From NCBI GenBank assembly GCA_027297845.1, contig JAPUHG010000003.1, positions 1-5,054 of the forward strand: DNA of 5,054 bases, read 5' to 3'. Below, piece by piece: positions 1 through 5,054 of the stretch. Both the position numbers and the translations under genes were made by a program. The first letter of the stretch is position 1. The number at the start of each line of letters is the position of its first letter. Below the pieces are notes generated by a model. It saw only the letters and a program-made list of their open reading frames with translations. It ran no database searches and had not been told where the DNA came from. The stretch comes from Gammaproteobacteria bacterium (GTDB lineage Bacteria; Pseudomonadota; Gammaproteobacteria; Steroidobacterales; MnTg04).

Positions 1-733
1 GCATGGCCGCCGCCTGCGCCAGGATACGATCAACGACATCCAGGCCACTCGATCCCGCGGCCAGGCCCATATCCGGTTCATGTCCGTATTCCGCCGGTAA
101 AGACCGTATTTCCTGGTCGGCGACATACGGCGGGTTACTGACGATAATATCGTAGCTGCGCCCTTCCAGCCCGGCAAACAGGTCGCTATGTACAAATTCA
201 ACCCGCTTCGACAAACCATGAAACGCGGCATTCTCACGCGCCAGTTCAAGTGCGTCCGTCGACAAATCGCTGCCGGTAACCACAGCGTCGGGCAACGCCA
301 GCGCCGAGGCAATCGCGATACAACCACTGCCGGTACAAAGATCAAGCAGGCTGCCAACCCGTGCAGGCACGACCCACGGCTGAAACTCGCCTTCAATCAG
401 CTCGGCAATCGGTGATCGCGGGACCAGTACCCGCTGGTCAATCTTGAAGGGCAAACCACAGAACCAGGCCTTGCCGGTCAGGTAGGCCGCGGGTTTTCTC
501 TCGACGACTCTTTGCTCAAAAAGCGCGAACACTTTCTCACGCTGTTTTTGATCGAGTTCCATGTCCGCCAGCTTTTCGGCGTCTTCATGCGCCAGACCCA
601 ACCCATCGAAAACCAGGCATGCCGCCTCATCCAGGGCGTTGTCCGTGCCGTGACCGAAGTACACGCCGGCCTCGTCCAGCCTGCGAGTCCCGAGCCTGAC
701 AAAATCCGCTACTGTTTTTGCTGGTTGATTCAT
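1..733 (-). CDS. prmB: PrmB, ribosomal protein L3 N5-glutamine methyltransferase (C-terminus cut by window edge)
   Basis: This enzyme uses S-adenosylmethionine to methylate the side-chain amide of a glutamine in ribosomal protein L3, in the cytoplasm. Translating the minus strand from the ATG at 733-731 gives 244 uninterrupted codons that run off the left edge; E. coli PrmB has about 310 residues, so roughly 65 are missing. The N-terminal helical domain carries GHGTDN (27-32) and AYLTGKAWFCG (83-93). VLVPRSPI (102-109) is the linker signature that marks PrmB. The SAM-binding loop is DLCTGSGCIAIA (131-142), and the catalytic NPPY that holds the target glutamine is at 200-203 (nucleotides 136-125). 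HEPDMGLAAG (218-227) also matches the family. The close paralogue PrmC/HemK, which acts on release factors, has the same NPPY, but the GHGTDN and KAWFCG blocks point to PrmB. It is divergent from the SCO gene. The ribosome-binding site is weak, a GGGA about 17 nt upstream. Confidence 0.95.
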   Translation of the reverse strand, partial: MNQPAKTVADFVRLGTRRLDEAGVYFGHGTDNALDEAACLVFDGLGLAHEDAEKLADMELDQKQREKVFALFEQRVVERKPAAYLTGKAWFCGLPFKIDQRVLVPRSPIAELIEGEFQPWVVPARVGSLLDLCTGSGCIAIASALALPDAVVTGSDLSTDALELARENAAFHGLSKRVEFVHSDLFAGLEGRSYDIIVSNPPYVADQEIRSLPAEYGHEPDMGLAAGSSGLDVVDRILAQAAAM

Positions 734-755
734 TTGCCGGTTTGTGTTTTTCCCG

Positions 756-784
756 CTGCCGAAAGCCTGTCGCTGTGTGATAAT
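756..784 (+). promoter_or_regulatory. Possible extended -10 promoter for the SCO-to-msrC cluster
   Basis: The 59-bp gap between divergent prmB and SCO contains TGTGATAAT at 776-784, an extended -10 element (TG, one base, then GATAAT). The hexamer 17 bp upstream, CTGCCG at 756-761, is a poor -35, as expected for a promoter that relies on the extended -10. Initiation would fall about 791, only a couple of bases before the SCO ATG, so the message would be nearly leaderless. This is inferred from sequence alone; a promoter further upstream inside prmB is possible. Confidence 0.35.
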
Positions 785-792
785 GCGCGGCC

Positions 793-1440
793 ATGCCTTT
801 CCCTGCAAAATCTCCGCTAATACTGCTGACGGCCGTGATTGCGCTAATCGGCGGAATCGTCGCCGCCCGCTTCCTGATCAGCACGGAGCGCGTCTCGCCC
901 GAACCCGTCAACGCCACCTGGTTGCGCGCCCCCAGACCGCTGCCGGAGTTTGAACTTTTGAGCCATTCCGGACAAGTCTTTAACAAGGAAAGTCTCGCTG
1001 GCAACTGGAGCATCCTGTTTTTCGGGTTCACCAATTGCCCGGATGTTTGCCCGACCACCCTTGGCACATTGAACCGGGTGGTCGGCGAAATCGTTGCCAG
1101 GGGTAACCGCCAGCCGCGGGTGGTTTTTGTTTCGGTGGATCCAATGCGAGACAGCGTAGAAAAAATGGCCGCCTATGTGCCGTATTTTAATTCGGGTTTC
1201 ATCGGTCTGACCGGTGATCTTGCCGACCTCCAGACACTGACCCGCGAACTCGGCGTTGCCGTCAGTTATTCACCTCTGGAATCGGCCGTTGCAGATGGCG
1301 AACAGCAAAACTATACGGTCGATCACTCCACGGCGCTTTTCCTGGTCGATCCCGATGGTCGGCTGAACGGAATTTTCGGCGCGCCGCATATCACGGAACA
1401 AATCGTTGACGACTATCTCATTATCACCGGCCAGTCTTAA
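793..1440 (+). CDS. SCO1/SenC/PrrC-family copper chaperone for cytochrome c oxidase CuA assembly
   Basis: SCO proteins are membrane-anchored thioredoxin-fold proteins on the outer face of the cytoplasmic membrane. They deliver copper to, or reduce the cysteines of, the CuA site in cytochrome c oxidase subunit II. The 215-residue product has one N-terminal hydrophobic segment (about 8-27) acting as an uncleaved anchor. The thioredoxin-like domain begins near residue 50 with PEFELLSHSG. The copper-binding CxxxC is Cys82 and Cys86 in FTNCPDVCPT, followed by VFVSVDP (111-117) and the copper-ligand histidine His178 in DHSTALFLVDPDG. All three ligands are present, so the protein should bind copper. 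In-frame TGA and TAA at 778-783 rule out a longer N-terminus, and no good Shine-Dalgarno precedes the ATG. The next gene, a PCu(A)C chaperone, starts inside this one and serves the same copper site. A role as a thiol-disulfide reductase or redox sensor, described for some SCO homologues, cannot be excluded. Confidence 0.93.
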   Translation: MPFPAKSPLILLTAVIALIGGIVAARFLISTERVSPEPVNATWLRAPRPLPEFELLSHSGQVFNKESLAGNWSILFFGFTNCPDVCPTTLGTLNRVVGEIVARGNRQPRVVFVSVDPMRDSVEKMAAYVPYFNSGFIGLTGDLADLQTLTRELGVAVSYSPLESAVADGEQQNYTVDHSTALFLVDPDGRLNGIFGAPHITEQIVDDYLIITGQS

Positions 1441-1885
1441 GAGCGAATACCGGCGGCTTTTTTCTCGCGCAGGCGCATGGGGTTTTCCACTGCTCCTGCT
1501 GTGCGCCTGCACGCAACCCGAGGCGGTCACTATCAGCGATGCCTGGATCCGCGAAGCGCCGCCGGGCGCGATGCGTCTTGCCGCCTACCTGGTCATCGAG
1601 AACAAGCTGTCGTCAACGATCACGCTTACCGGCGTCAGCAGCGAATCATTTGCGACGGCGCAAATACATCAAACGACCATGGACGATGGCGTGGCCAGAA
1701 TGAGAATGATCGATGAACTCGCGATCGAACCCGGCCAGTTGCAATCGTTCAACCCCGGCGGAATGCATCTGATGCTAATCAACCCGAAAGTGAACGTCGT
1801 CGCCGGAGATACCATCGTCCTGGTTTTGCATTTCGCGAAACAAGCGGACCTGACTGTTGATGCCCAGATCAAGGTCGGGCAATGA
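1406..1885 (+). CDS. PCu(A)C-family periplasmic copper chaperone, probable lipoprotein
   Basis: PCu(A)C proteins bind Cu(I) outside the cytoplasm and pass it to the CuA site of cytochrome c oxidase, working with SCO. The family signature H-x10-M-x21-H-x-M is exactly present as His88, Met99, His121 and Met123. The cupredoxin-like domain covers roughly 41-156 and starts with ISDAWIREAPPG. Residues 25-35 form a hydrophobic stretch ending in LLLLCAC, a plausible lipobox with Cys35 as the lipidated residue (Leu at -3, Cys at -2, Ala at -1); Cys33 is a less likely alternative. Many relatives have an ordinary cleaved signal peptide, so membrane anchoring here is inferred. No ATG lies before the signal sequence. 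The best in-frame start is the TTG at 1406, which overlaps the end of the SCO gene by 35 nt and suggests translational coupling; the exact start is uncertain. The stop overlaps the psd start as ATGA. Confidence 0.9.
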   Translation: MTTISLSPASLKSEYRRLFSRAGAWGFPLLLLCACTQPEAVTISDAWIREAPPGAMRLAAYLVIENKLSSTITLTGVSSESFATAQIHQTTMDDGVARMRMIDELAIEPGQLQSFNPGGMHLMLINPKVNVVAGDTIVLVLHFAKQADLTVDAQIKVGQ

Positions 1886-2763
1886 ACAAAGTCGGCGCCA
1901 GCCTTTTCGTGCTTGTGCAGTACCTGCTGCCGAAACGGCTGATCTCGAGTCTTTTTTACCGCCTGACCCGCATTCGAACACGCTGGTTCAAGAACCTGTT
2001 CATCCGGACCTTTTGTCGGCTTTACCCGGTCCGCATGGATGAGGCGCTAAAGACAGAACTCAGCGATTACCCCAGTTTCAATAGATTCTTTACCCGTGAA
2101 TTAAAACCCGGTGTCCGCACACTGACCGGTCCGCCCGAAAGAATCCTGTGTCCTGCGGATGGGACTGTCAGCCAGGCCGGTCAGATAGACGACGATCTTC
2201 TGTTGCAGGCCAAAGGGCGACAATACAGTCTCGAGTCATTGCTCGGCGACCCGAAGCTGGCCGAGGTTTTTATCGGCGGCAGTTTCGCTACCATTTATCT
2301 TGCGCCCTACAATTATCATCGAGTGCATATGCCAACCGCCGGCAGCTTGTTATCGATGCGATACCTCCCCGGAAATTTATTCAGCGTGAACCAGGCGACG
2401 GTCAGTCGCATCGACAAGCTGTTCGCAACGAACCAGCGCATCGTCTGCGAATTCGCCACCGGGCTCGGACCGATGGTGCAAATACTGGTCGGCGCCTTTA
2501 ACGTCGGTTCGATGGCGACCGTCTGGGGGGGCGCTGTTACGCCACACAAGTACCGAAACATCAACTACCTGCGTTATGAAGATGAGCCTGTCAGCCTGGC
2601 GGCCGGCGCTGAAATGGGCCGCTTCAACATGGGCTCCACGGTCATCGTCCTGTTTACCGCGGATGCGGTGAACCTGGACCCGGCAATGGTGTCCGGCCAG
2701 GTGGTTGAACTGGGACAAACGCTGGCGCTCGCCGCCGCGCCGGTGACATCCGGGGCCAACTGA
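1882..2763 (+). CDS. psd: Phosphatidylserine decarboxylase proenzyme
   Basis: Psd decarboxylates phosphatidylserine to phosphatidylethanolamine at the cytoplasmic membrane, the last step of PE synthesis. The 293-residue proenzyme cuts itself between Gly251 and Ser252 in the MGST motif (250-253; LGST in E. coli). That leaves a beta chain of 251 residues and a short alpha chain of 42 whose first residue, Ser252, becomes the pyruvoyl cofactor. The triad known from E. coli (Asp90, His147, Ser254) corresponds to Asp93 in PADGTVSQAG, His149 in YHRVHMP and Ser252; His146 is also kept. Other family blocks are FNRFFTRELKPG (66-77), YLPGNLFSVN (161-170) and GPMVQILVGAFNVGS (196-210). The N-terminal 50 residues are basic and hydrophobic, fitting membrane association. 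The start is secure: ATG overlaps the previous stop (ATGA), with AAGG at 1871-1874 as ribosome-binding site. E. coli Psd is slightly longer (about 320) because of an acidic tail that is absent here. Confidence 0.97.
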   Translation: MNKVGASLFVLVQYLLPKRLISSLFYRLTRIRTRWFKNLFIRTFCRLYPVRMDEALKTELSDYPSFNRFFTRELKPGVRTLTGPPERILCPADGTVSQAGQIDDDLLLQAKGRQYSLESLLGDPKLAEVFIGGSFATIYLAPYNYHRVHMPTAGSLLSMRYLPGNLFSVNQATVSRIDKLFATNQRIVCEFATGLGPMVQILVGAFNVGSMATVWGGAVTPHKYRNINYLRYEDEPVSLAAGAEMGRFNMGSTVIVLFTADAVNLDPAMVSGQVVELGQTLALAAAPVTSGAN

Positions 2764-3725
2764 TGAGCCAGGACTGGCGCCCGGGGATCAGTGAAAAAAC
2801 GCTCAGGCTGAGGGCTGCGCTGCTGGCCAGGACCCGGGAATTCTTCGCGGCCCGTTCCTTGCTTGAGGTCGAAACGCCGCTGATCGGCGCTAACACAGTC
2901 ACCGATCCGCATCTCGACAGCCTGGTTACGCGCCTGGCGGGCCAGAGTACGGATTTTTTCCTGCAGACCTCACCCGAATACCACATGAAACGGTTATTGG
3001 CGGCAGGCAGTGGCGATATCTACCAAGTCTGCAAGGTATTTCGCAACGGCGAAGCCGGTCGCCGGCATAACCCGGAATTTACGATGATCGAATGGTACCG
3101 CCTGTCGATGGAATACCTGGAACTGGCGAGAGAAGTTTGTGAACTGCTGGCCGCACTGCTCGACCAGCCGGATCATGCCGAACCCGAATTGCTCGAATAT
3201 GCAGAAGCGCTCGAGCGTTTTGCCGGCCTGAATGCCGACGACCTTTCGGATGGAGCTCTGTTGGCGGCACTAAACGCGCACGATATTGCGGCGCCGGAAC
3301 GAACCCATGGCGCCGCCTTGCAAGACCTGGTTTTTTCGACGCTGGTTGCTCCGCGGCTGGGTAAAAACAAGGCGACGGTTATCTATCGTTACCCGGCGGC
3401 ACAAGCCGCGTTGGCCCGGCTTTGTCGCGATGACCCGGGCAAGGCGGAACGATTCGAAGTATTTTTCGATGGCATGGAACTCGCCAACGGTTTTCAGGAA
3501 CTAACCGATGCGGTCGAGCAAAAAAAACGCTTTTCGAATGACAACGAAAAACGTCAGCGGGAAAAGCTGCCAACGATTGCCACGGACCAGCGGCTGATCG
3601 CTGCGCTGGCAGACGGCATGCCGGAGTGCGCCGGCGTCGCCCTTGGTTTTGACCGCGTCGTCATGCTGGCGGCCGGCGCTGACAATATTGCCGAGGTTAT
3701 GTCTTTCGATGTAACCCGGGCATAG
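2763..3725 (+). CDS. epmA: EpmA, EF-P Lys34 (R)-beta-lysyltransferase (PoxA/GenX/YjeA)
   Basis: EpmA is a shortened class II lysyl-tRNA synthetase paralogue. It activates (R)-beta-lysine with ATP and attaches it to Lys34 of elongation factor P instead of to tRNA. The 320-residue product consists of the catalytic core only and lacks the N-terminal OB-fold anticodon-binding domain of LysRS (about 500 residues), which is what separates EpmA from LysS. Motif 1 lies around 27-40 (FFAARSLLEVETPL). LQTSPEYHMKRLL follows at 67-79. Motif 2 runs 93-113, from FRNGEAGRRHNPEF to EWYR. ELANGFQEL is at 239-247, and motif 3 is GVALGFDRVVML (291-302) with its ATP-binding arginine. E. coli EpmA has 325 residues and the same blocks. 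The ATG overlaps the psd stop by one base (TGATG), and GGGG at 2752-2755 may be the ribosome-binding site. Its substrate gene, efp, is encoded convergently downstream. Confidence 0.97.
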   Translation: MSQDWRPGISEKTLRLRAALLARTREFFAARSLLEVETPLIGANTVTDPHLDSLVTRLAGQSTDFFLQTSPEYHMKRLLAAGSGDIYQVCKVFRNGEAGRRHNPEFTMIEWYRLSMEYLELAREVCELLAALLDQPDHAEPELLEYAEALERFAGLNADDLSDGALLAALNAHDIAAPERTHGAALQDLVFSTLVAPRLGKNKATVIYRYPAAQAALARLCRDDPGKAERFEVFFDGMELANGFQELTDAVEQKKRFSNDNEKRQREKLPTIATDQRLIAALADGMPECAGVALGFDRVVMLAAGADNIAEVMSFDVTRA

Positions 3726-3737
3726 TAAGATGAACCG

Positions 3738-4202
3738 ATGACCGACAAGAAAAAACTCTACGCGCGCATGCACGCGCAGGCTGAAGGATTGTTCGAAGGT
3801 GAAAGCGATCCGATCGCCAATGCCGCTAACCTGGCCGCGTTGCTTTTTATGGAACTGCCTGCCATCAACTGGGCCGGGTTTTATTTTCTGCAGGACACGG
3901 AGCTTGTCCTGGGTCCGTTCCAGGGACAACCGGCCTGCGTACGAATCGCGCTTGGAAAAGGCGTGTGCGGTACCGCCGCTAAAAATCGCCAGCCCCTGAT
4001 CGTCGATAATGTCGACGAGTTTGCCGGCCATATACCCTGCGATGGCGCGTCACAATCGGAGATCGTGATTCCGCTGCTCAAAGACGGTGTATTGCTCGGT
4101 GTGCTGGATTTAGACAGCCCGCAGCTCGCGCGTTTCGACCAGTTCGACCAGGACGGCCTGAAGTCACTCGCCAATTTGTATCTAAAACGCACCAGGTTAT
4201 AG
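3738..4202 (+). CDS. msrC: Free methionine-(R)-sulfoxide reductase (fRMsr, GAF-domain type)
   Basis: This cytoplasmic enzyme reduces free methionine-R-sulfoxide to methionine, with electrons normally supplied by thioredoxin. The 154-residue protein is a single GAF domain close to E. coli MsrC/YebR (165 residues). Shared blocks include INWAGFYFLQD (43-53), LVLGPFQGQPACVRI (56-70), GKGVCGTA (73-80) and DGASQSEIVIPL (102-113). The three family cysteines are all present at Cys67, Cys77 and Cys101, with the same spacing (10 and 24) as Cys84, Cys94 and Cys118 in E. coli, so it should be active rather than a sensory GAF domain. The C-terminus is shorter than in E. coli and lacks its last helix. The ATG is 12 nt after the epmA stop, with TAAGA at 3726-3730 as a modest ribosome-binding site. 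It is the last gene of the plus-strand cluster. Confidence 0.94.
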   Translation: MTDKKKLYARMHAQAEGLFEGESDPIANAANLAALLFMELPAINWAGFYFLQDTELVLGPFQGQPACVRIALGKGVCGTAAKNRQPLIVDNVDEFAGHIPCDGASQSEIVIPLLKDGVLLGVLDLDSPQLARFDQFDQDGLKSLANLYLKRTRL

Positions 4203-4241
4203 CGCGCAGCGCCTAAGCATTTGTCGTTTGTCGAGCAGCGA

Positions 4242-4256
4242 CTGGCAGACTGCCAG
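4242..4256. terminator. Small perfect hairpin between convergent msrC and efp
   Basis: CTGGCA (4242-4247) and TGCCAG (4251-4256) form a perfect 6-bp stem with a 3-nt loop, in the 61-bp gap where msrC and efp converge. Position and symmetry fit a shared terminator, but no run of T follows on either strand, so intrinsic termination would be weak. It could instead be an mRNA 3'-end stabiliser. No better terminator is visible in the gap. Confidence 0.35.
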
Positions 4257-4263
4257 GCGTTGA

Positions 4264-4830
4264 TTACTTAACCCGTGATACGTATTCGCCGCTGCGCGTA
4301 TCCACTTTGATCATCTCACCTTCTTCCAGGAACAAAGGAACGCGCACCGTCGCGCCCGTTTCGAGACGGGCGGGCTTGATCCCACCCTGCGCCGTATCGC
4401 CACGCAGTCCGGGATCGGTCTCGACGATCTTTAGCTGCACGAAATTGGGCGGCGTGACAATCAGCGGCGTGTTATTCCACAAGGTCACCTGGCAGATGTC
4501 TTCTTCCTTGAGCCACTTCTTCGCATCGGCGACCGCGTTTGCATCGGCCGCGTGTTGTTCAAAGGTGTCGGGTTCCATGAAATGCCAGAACTCGCCATCG
4601 CTGTACAGATATTGCATATCGGTATCGATGACATCGGCCGCCTCGAGAGACTCACCCGATTTATAGGTCTTGTCGACGACCCGACCGGTTTTCAGGTTGC
4701 GAATCCTGACCCGGTTAAAGGCCTGACCCTTGCCCGGTTTTACGAACTCATTTTCAACGATCACACAGGGATCATTATCGATAATGATCTTGAGGCCCGC
4801 TCGAAATTCGTTGGTGCTGTAGCTCGCCAT
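4264..4830 (-). CDS. efp: Elongation factor P
   Basis: EF-P binds between the P and E sites of the ribosome and promotes peptide-bond formation at consecutive prolines. The protein from the ATG at 4830-4828 is 188 residues, the same length as E. coli EF-P. It shows the three-domain layout: an N-terminal KOW-like domain with MASYSTNEFRAGLK, a central OB domain with YLYSDGEFWHFM, and a C-terminal OB domain ending in VDTRSGEYVSRVK. The modified residue is Lys34 in KPGKGQAF (31-38), the loop recognised by EpmA, so beta-lysylation is expected. The reading frame stays open a further 38 codons upstream to an ATG at 4944, but that extension has no counterpart in EF-P and has a terminator-like structure within it. 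The family N-terminus and the GGGA 8-11 nt before 4830 support the shorter start. It converges on msrC, with epmA one gene further on. Confidence 0.98.
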   Translation of the reverse strand: MASYSTNEFRAGLKIIIDNDPCVIVENEFVKPGKGQAFNRVRIRNLKTGRVVDKTYKSGESLEAADVIDTDMQYLYSDGEFWHFMEPDTFEQHAADANAVADAKKWLKEEDICQVTLWNNTPLIVTPPNFVQLKIVETDPGLRGDTAQGGIKPARLETGATVRVPLFLEEGEMIKVDTRSGEYVSRVK

Positions 4831-4834
4831 CGGT

Positions 4835-4866
4835 ATTCCCGGCAGAAAACGGGAATGATACCCGTT
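4835..4866 (-). promoter_or_regulatory. efp leader with two mutually exclusive hairpins over the ribosome-binding site
   Basis: Read in the efp direction, three short segments lie just before the start codon. A is AACGGG (4866-4861), B is ATTCCCGTT (4856-4848) and C is CGGGAAT (4841-4835). B can pair with A (AACGGG/CCCGTT, 6 bp, 7-nt loop) or with C (ATTCCCG/CGGGAAT, 7 bp, 8-nt loop), but not both. C contains the GGGA that is the likely Shine-Dalgarno, so the B-C form would hide it and the A-B form would expose it. The complementarity is plain in the sequence; any regulatory role is inferred, and no known riboswitch class is recognised. Confidence 0.4.
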
Positions 4867-4901
4867 CGGCACCAGGCTGCATATTTCACCAAAGACCCCA
4901 C

Positions 4902-4967
4902 AAAAAGACCGGGCGGGGGCGCTCCGATGACCTGAACGGGTCATCCGGGCAAGCGGCCCGCCCCGGT
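4902..4967 (-). terminator. Terminator- or attenuator-like stem facing efp
   Basis: On the minus strand, ACCGGGGCGGG (4967-4957) can pair with CCCGCCCGGT (4917-4908) with one bulged base, and CTTTTT follows at 4907-4902. That is the layout of an intrinsic terminator for leftward transcription. The loop holds a second inverted repeat, GATGACC/GGTCATC (4926-4932 and 4939-4945). The structure ends about 70 nt before the efp start codon. It would either block read-through from the right or, if the efp promoter is further right, act as an attenuator in the efp leader. The loop is longer than in a typical terminator, which lowers confidence. Confidence 0.45.
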
Positions 4968-5001
4968 TTGCAAGGTCATCCGAGCCTGCGTCCTAAAAAC
5001 G

Positions 5002-5030
5002 TGATTTTTCAATGCGTTATCAGCTATAGT
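5002..5030 (+). promoter_or_regulatory. Possible sigma-70 promoter for a rightward gene beyond the window
   Basis: TATAGT at 5025-5030 is a good -10 hexamer in an AT-rich stretch. TGATTT at 5002-5007 is a weak -35 with a 17-bp spacer. Transcription would begin near 5037 and run rightward off the window. No coding start can be confirmed in the remaining bases, although a GTG occupies the last three. In many gammaproteobacteria the gene divergent from efp is epmB, so this could be its promoter; that is context-based inference only. Confidence 0.35.
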
Positions 5031-5054
5031 GATCAGTCCGGGTAAAAAACTGTG

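Noticed and set aside
1..733. PrmC/HemK (release-factor methyltransferase) as the identity of the left-edge gene
   Set aside because: It shares the NPPY and SAM motifs, but GHGTDN near the N-terminus, KAWFCG and VLVPRSPI are the PrmB pattern.
188..820. Plus-strand open frames (188-415 and 512-820) opposite prmB
   Set aside because: The minus strand here encodes PrmB with its catalytic NPPY and SAM-binding motifs; the plus-strand frames have no recognisable features.
627..1067. 146-codon minus-strand open frame spanning the prmB start and the SCO N-terminus
   Set aside because: It overlaps two confidently assigned genes in other frames, has no family resemblance and would span the divergent intergenic region.
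2596..2612. 17-bp exact direct repeat, CTGGCGGCCGGCGCTGA, inside psd (2596-2612) and epmA (3666-3682)
   Set aside because: Both copies are in frame and encode LAAGA followed by E or D within normal parts of each protein. Shared codon preference in GC-rich coding DNA explains it better than a mobile or regulatory repeat.
2763..3725. Lysyl-tRNA synthetase (lysS) as the identity of the class II synthetase-like gene
   Set aside because: At 320 residues it lacks the whole N-terminal anticodon-binding domain, and it matches EpmA block by block.
3501..4031. 176-codon minus-strand open frame across the epmA-msrC junction
   Set aside because: It lies opposite two clearly identified genes, shows no recognisable family, and is typical of an antisense shadow in GC-rich DNA.
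4831..4944. 38-codon in-frame N-terminal extension of efp from an ATG at 4944
   Set aside because: EF-P from the ATG at 4830 already matches the family N-terminus and the 188-residue length. The extension crosses the terminator-like stem and the leader hairpins and resembles no known domain.

Overview
This window looks like ordinary chromosomal DNA of an aerobic gammaproteobacterium. It is moderately GC-rich (mid-50s percent by eye). The best evidence for the lineage is the combination of PrmB, EpmA, an EF-P with the KPGKG loop that EpmA modifies, and free-methionine-R-sulfoxide reductase, all close in length and motifs to the E. coli proteins. A SCO protein and a PCu(A)C copper chaperone imply a CuA-type cytochrome c oxidase, which E. 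coli lacks. I cannot name the genus.

Layout. Positions 1-733 (minus) carry the first 244 codons of prmB, cut off by the window edge. A 59-bp divergent intergenic region follows. A plus-strand run of five tightly packed genes then fills 793-4202: SCO, PCu(A)C lipoprotein, psd, epmA and msrC. Their junctions are a 35-nt overlap, an ATGA overlap, a TGATG overlap and a 12-nt gap, so they probably form one transcript. efp (4264-4830, minus) converges on this cluster across a 61-bp gap that holds one small hairpin. The last 224 bases (4831-5054) contain no gene, but they hold the efp leader, a terminator-like structure facing efp, and a possible rightward promoter near the edge.

Function. SCO and PCu(A)C act together outside the cytoplasmic membrane to put copper into the CuA site of cytochrome oxidase. 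Psd makes phosphatidylethanolamine for that membrane. EpmA attaches (R)-beta-lysine to Lys34 of EF-P, whose gene lies about 0.5 kb past the end of epmA. EF-P then relieves ribosome stalling at polyproline stretches. EpmB, which makes the beta-lysine, is not in the window; in many gammaproteobacteria it is divergent from efp, so it may begin just past the right edge. MsrC repairs free oxidised methionine.

I found no mobile element, CRISPR array, tRNA, rRNA or defence system. No undescribed multi-gene system is supported. The least ordinary parts are the efp upstream region, where mutually exclusive hairpins bracket the ribosome-binding site below a terminator-like stem, and the mixed gene content of the five-gene cluster.
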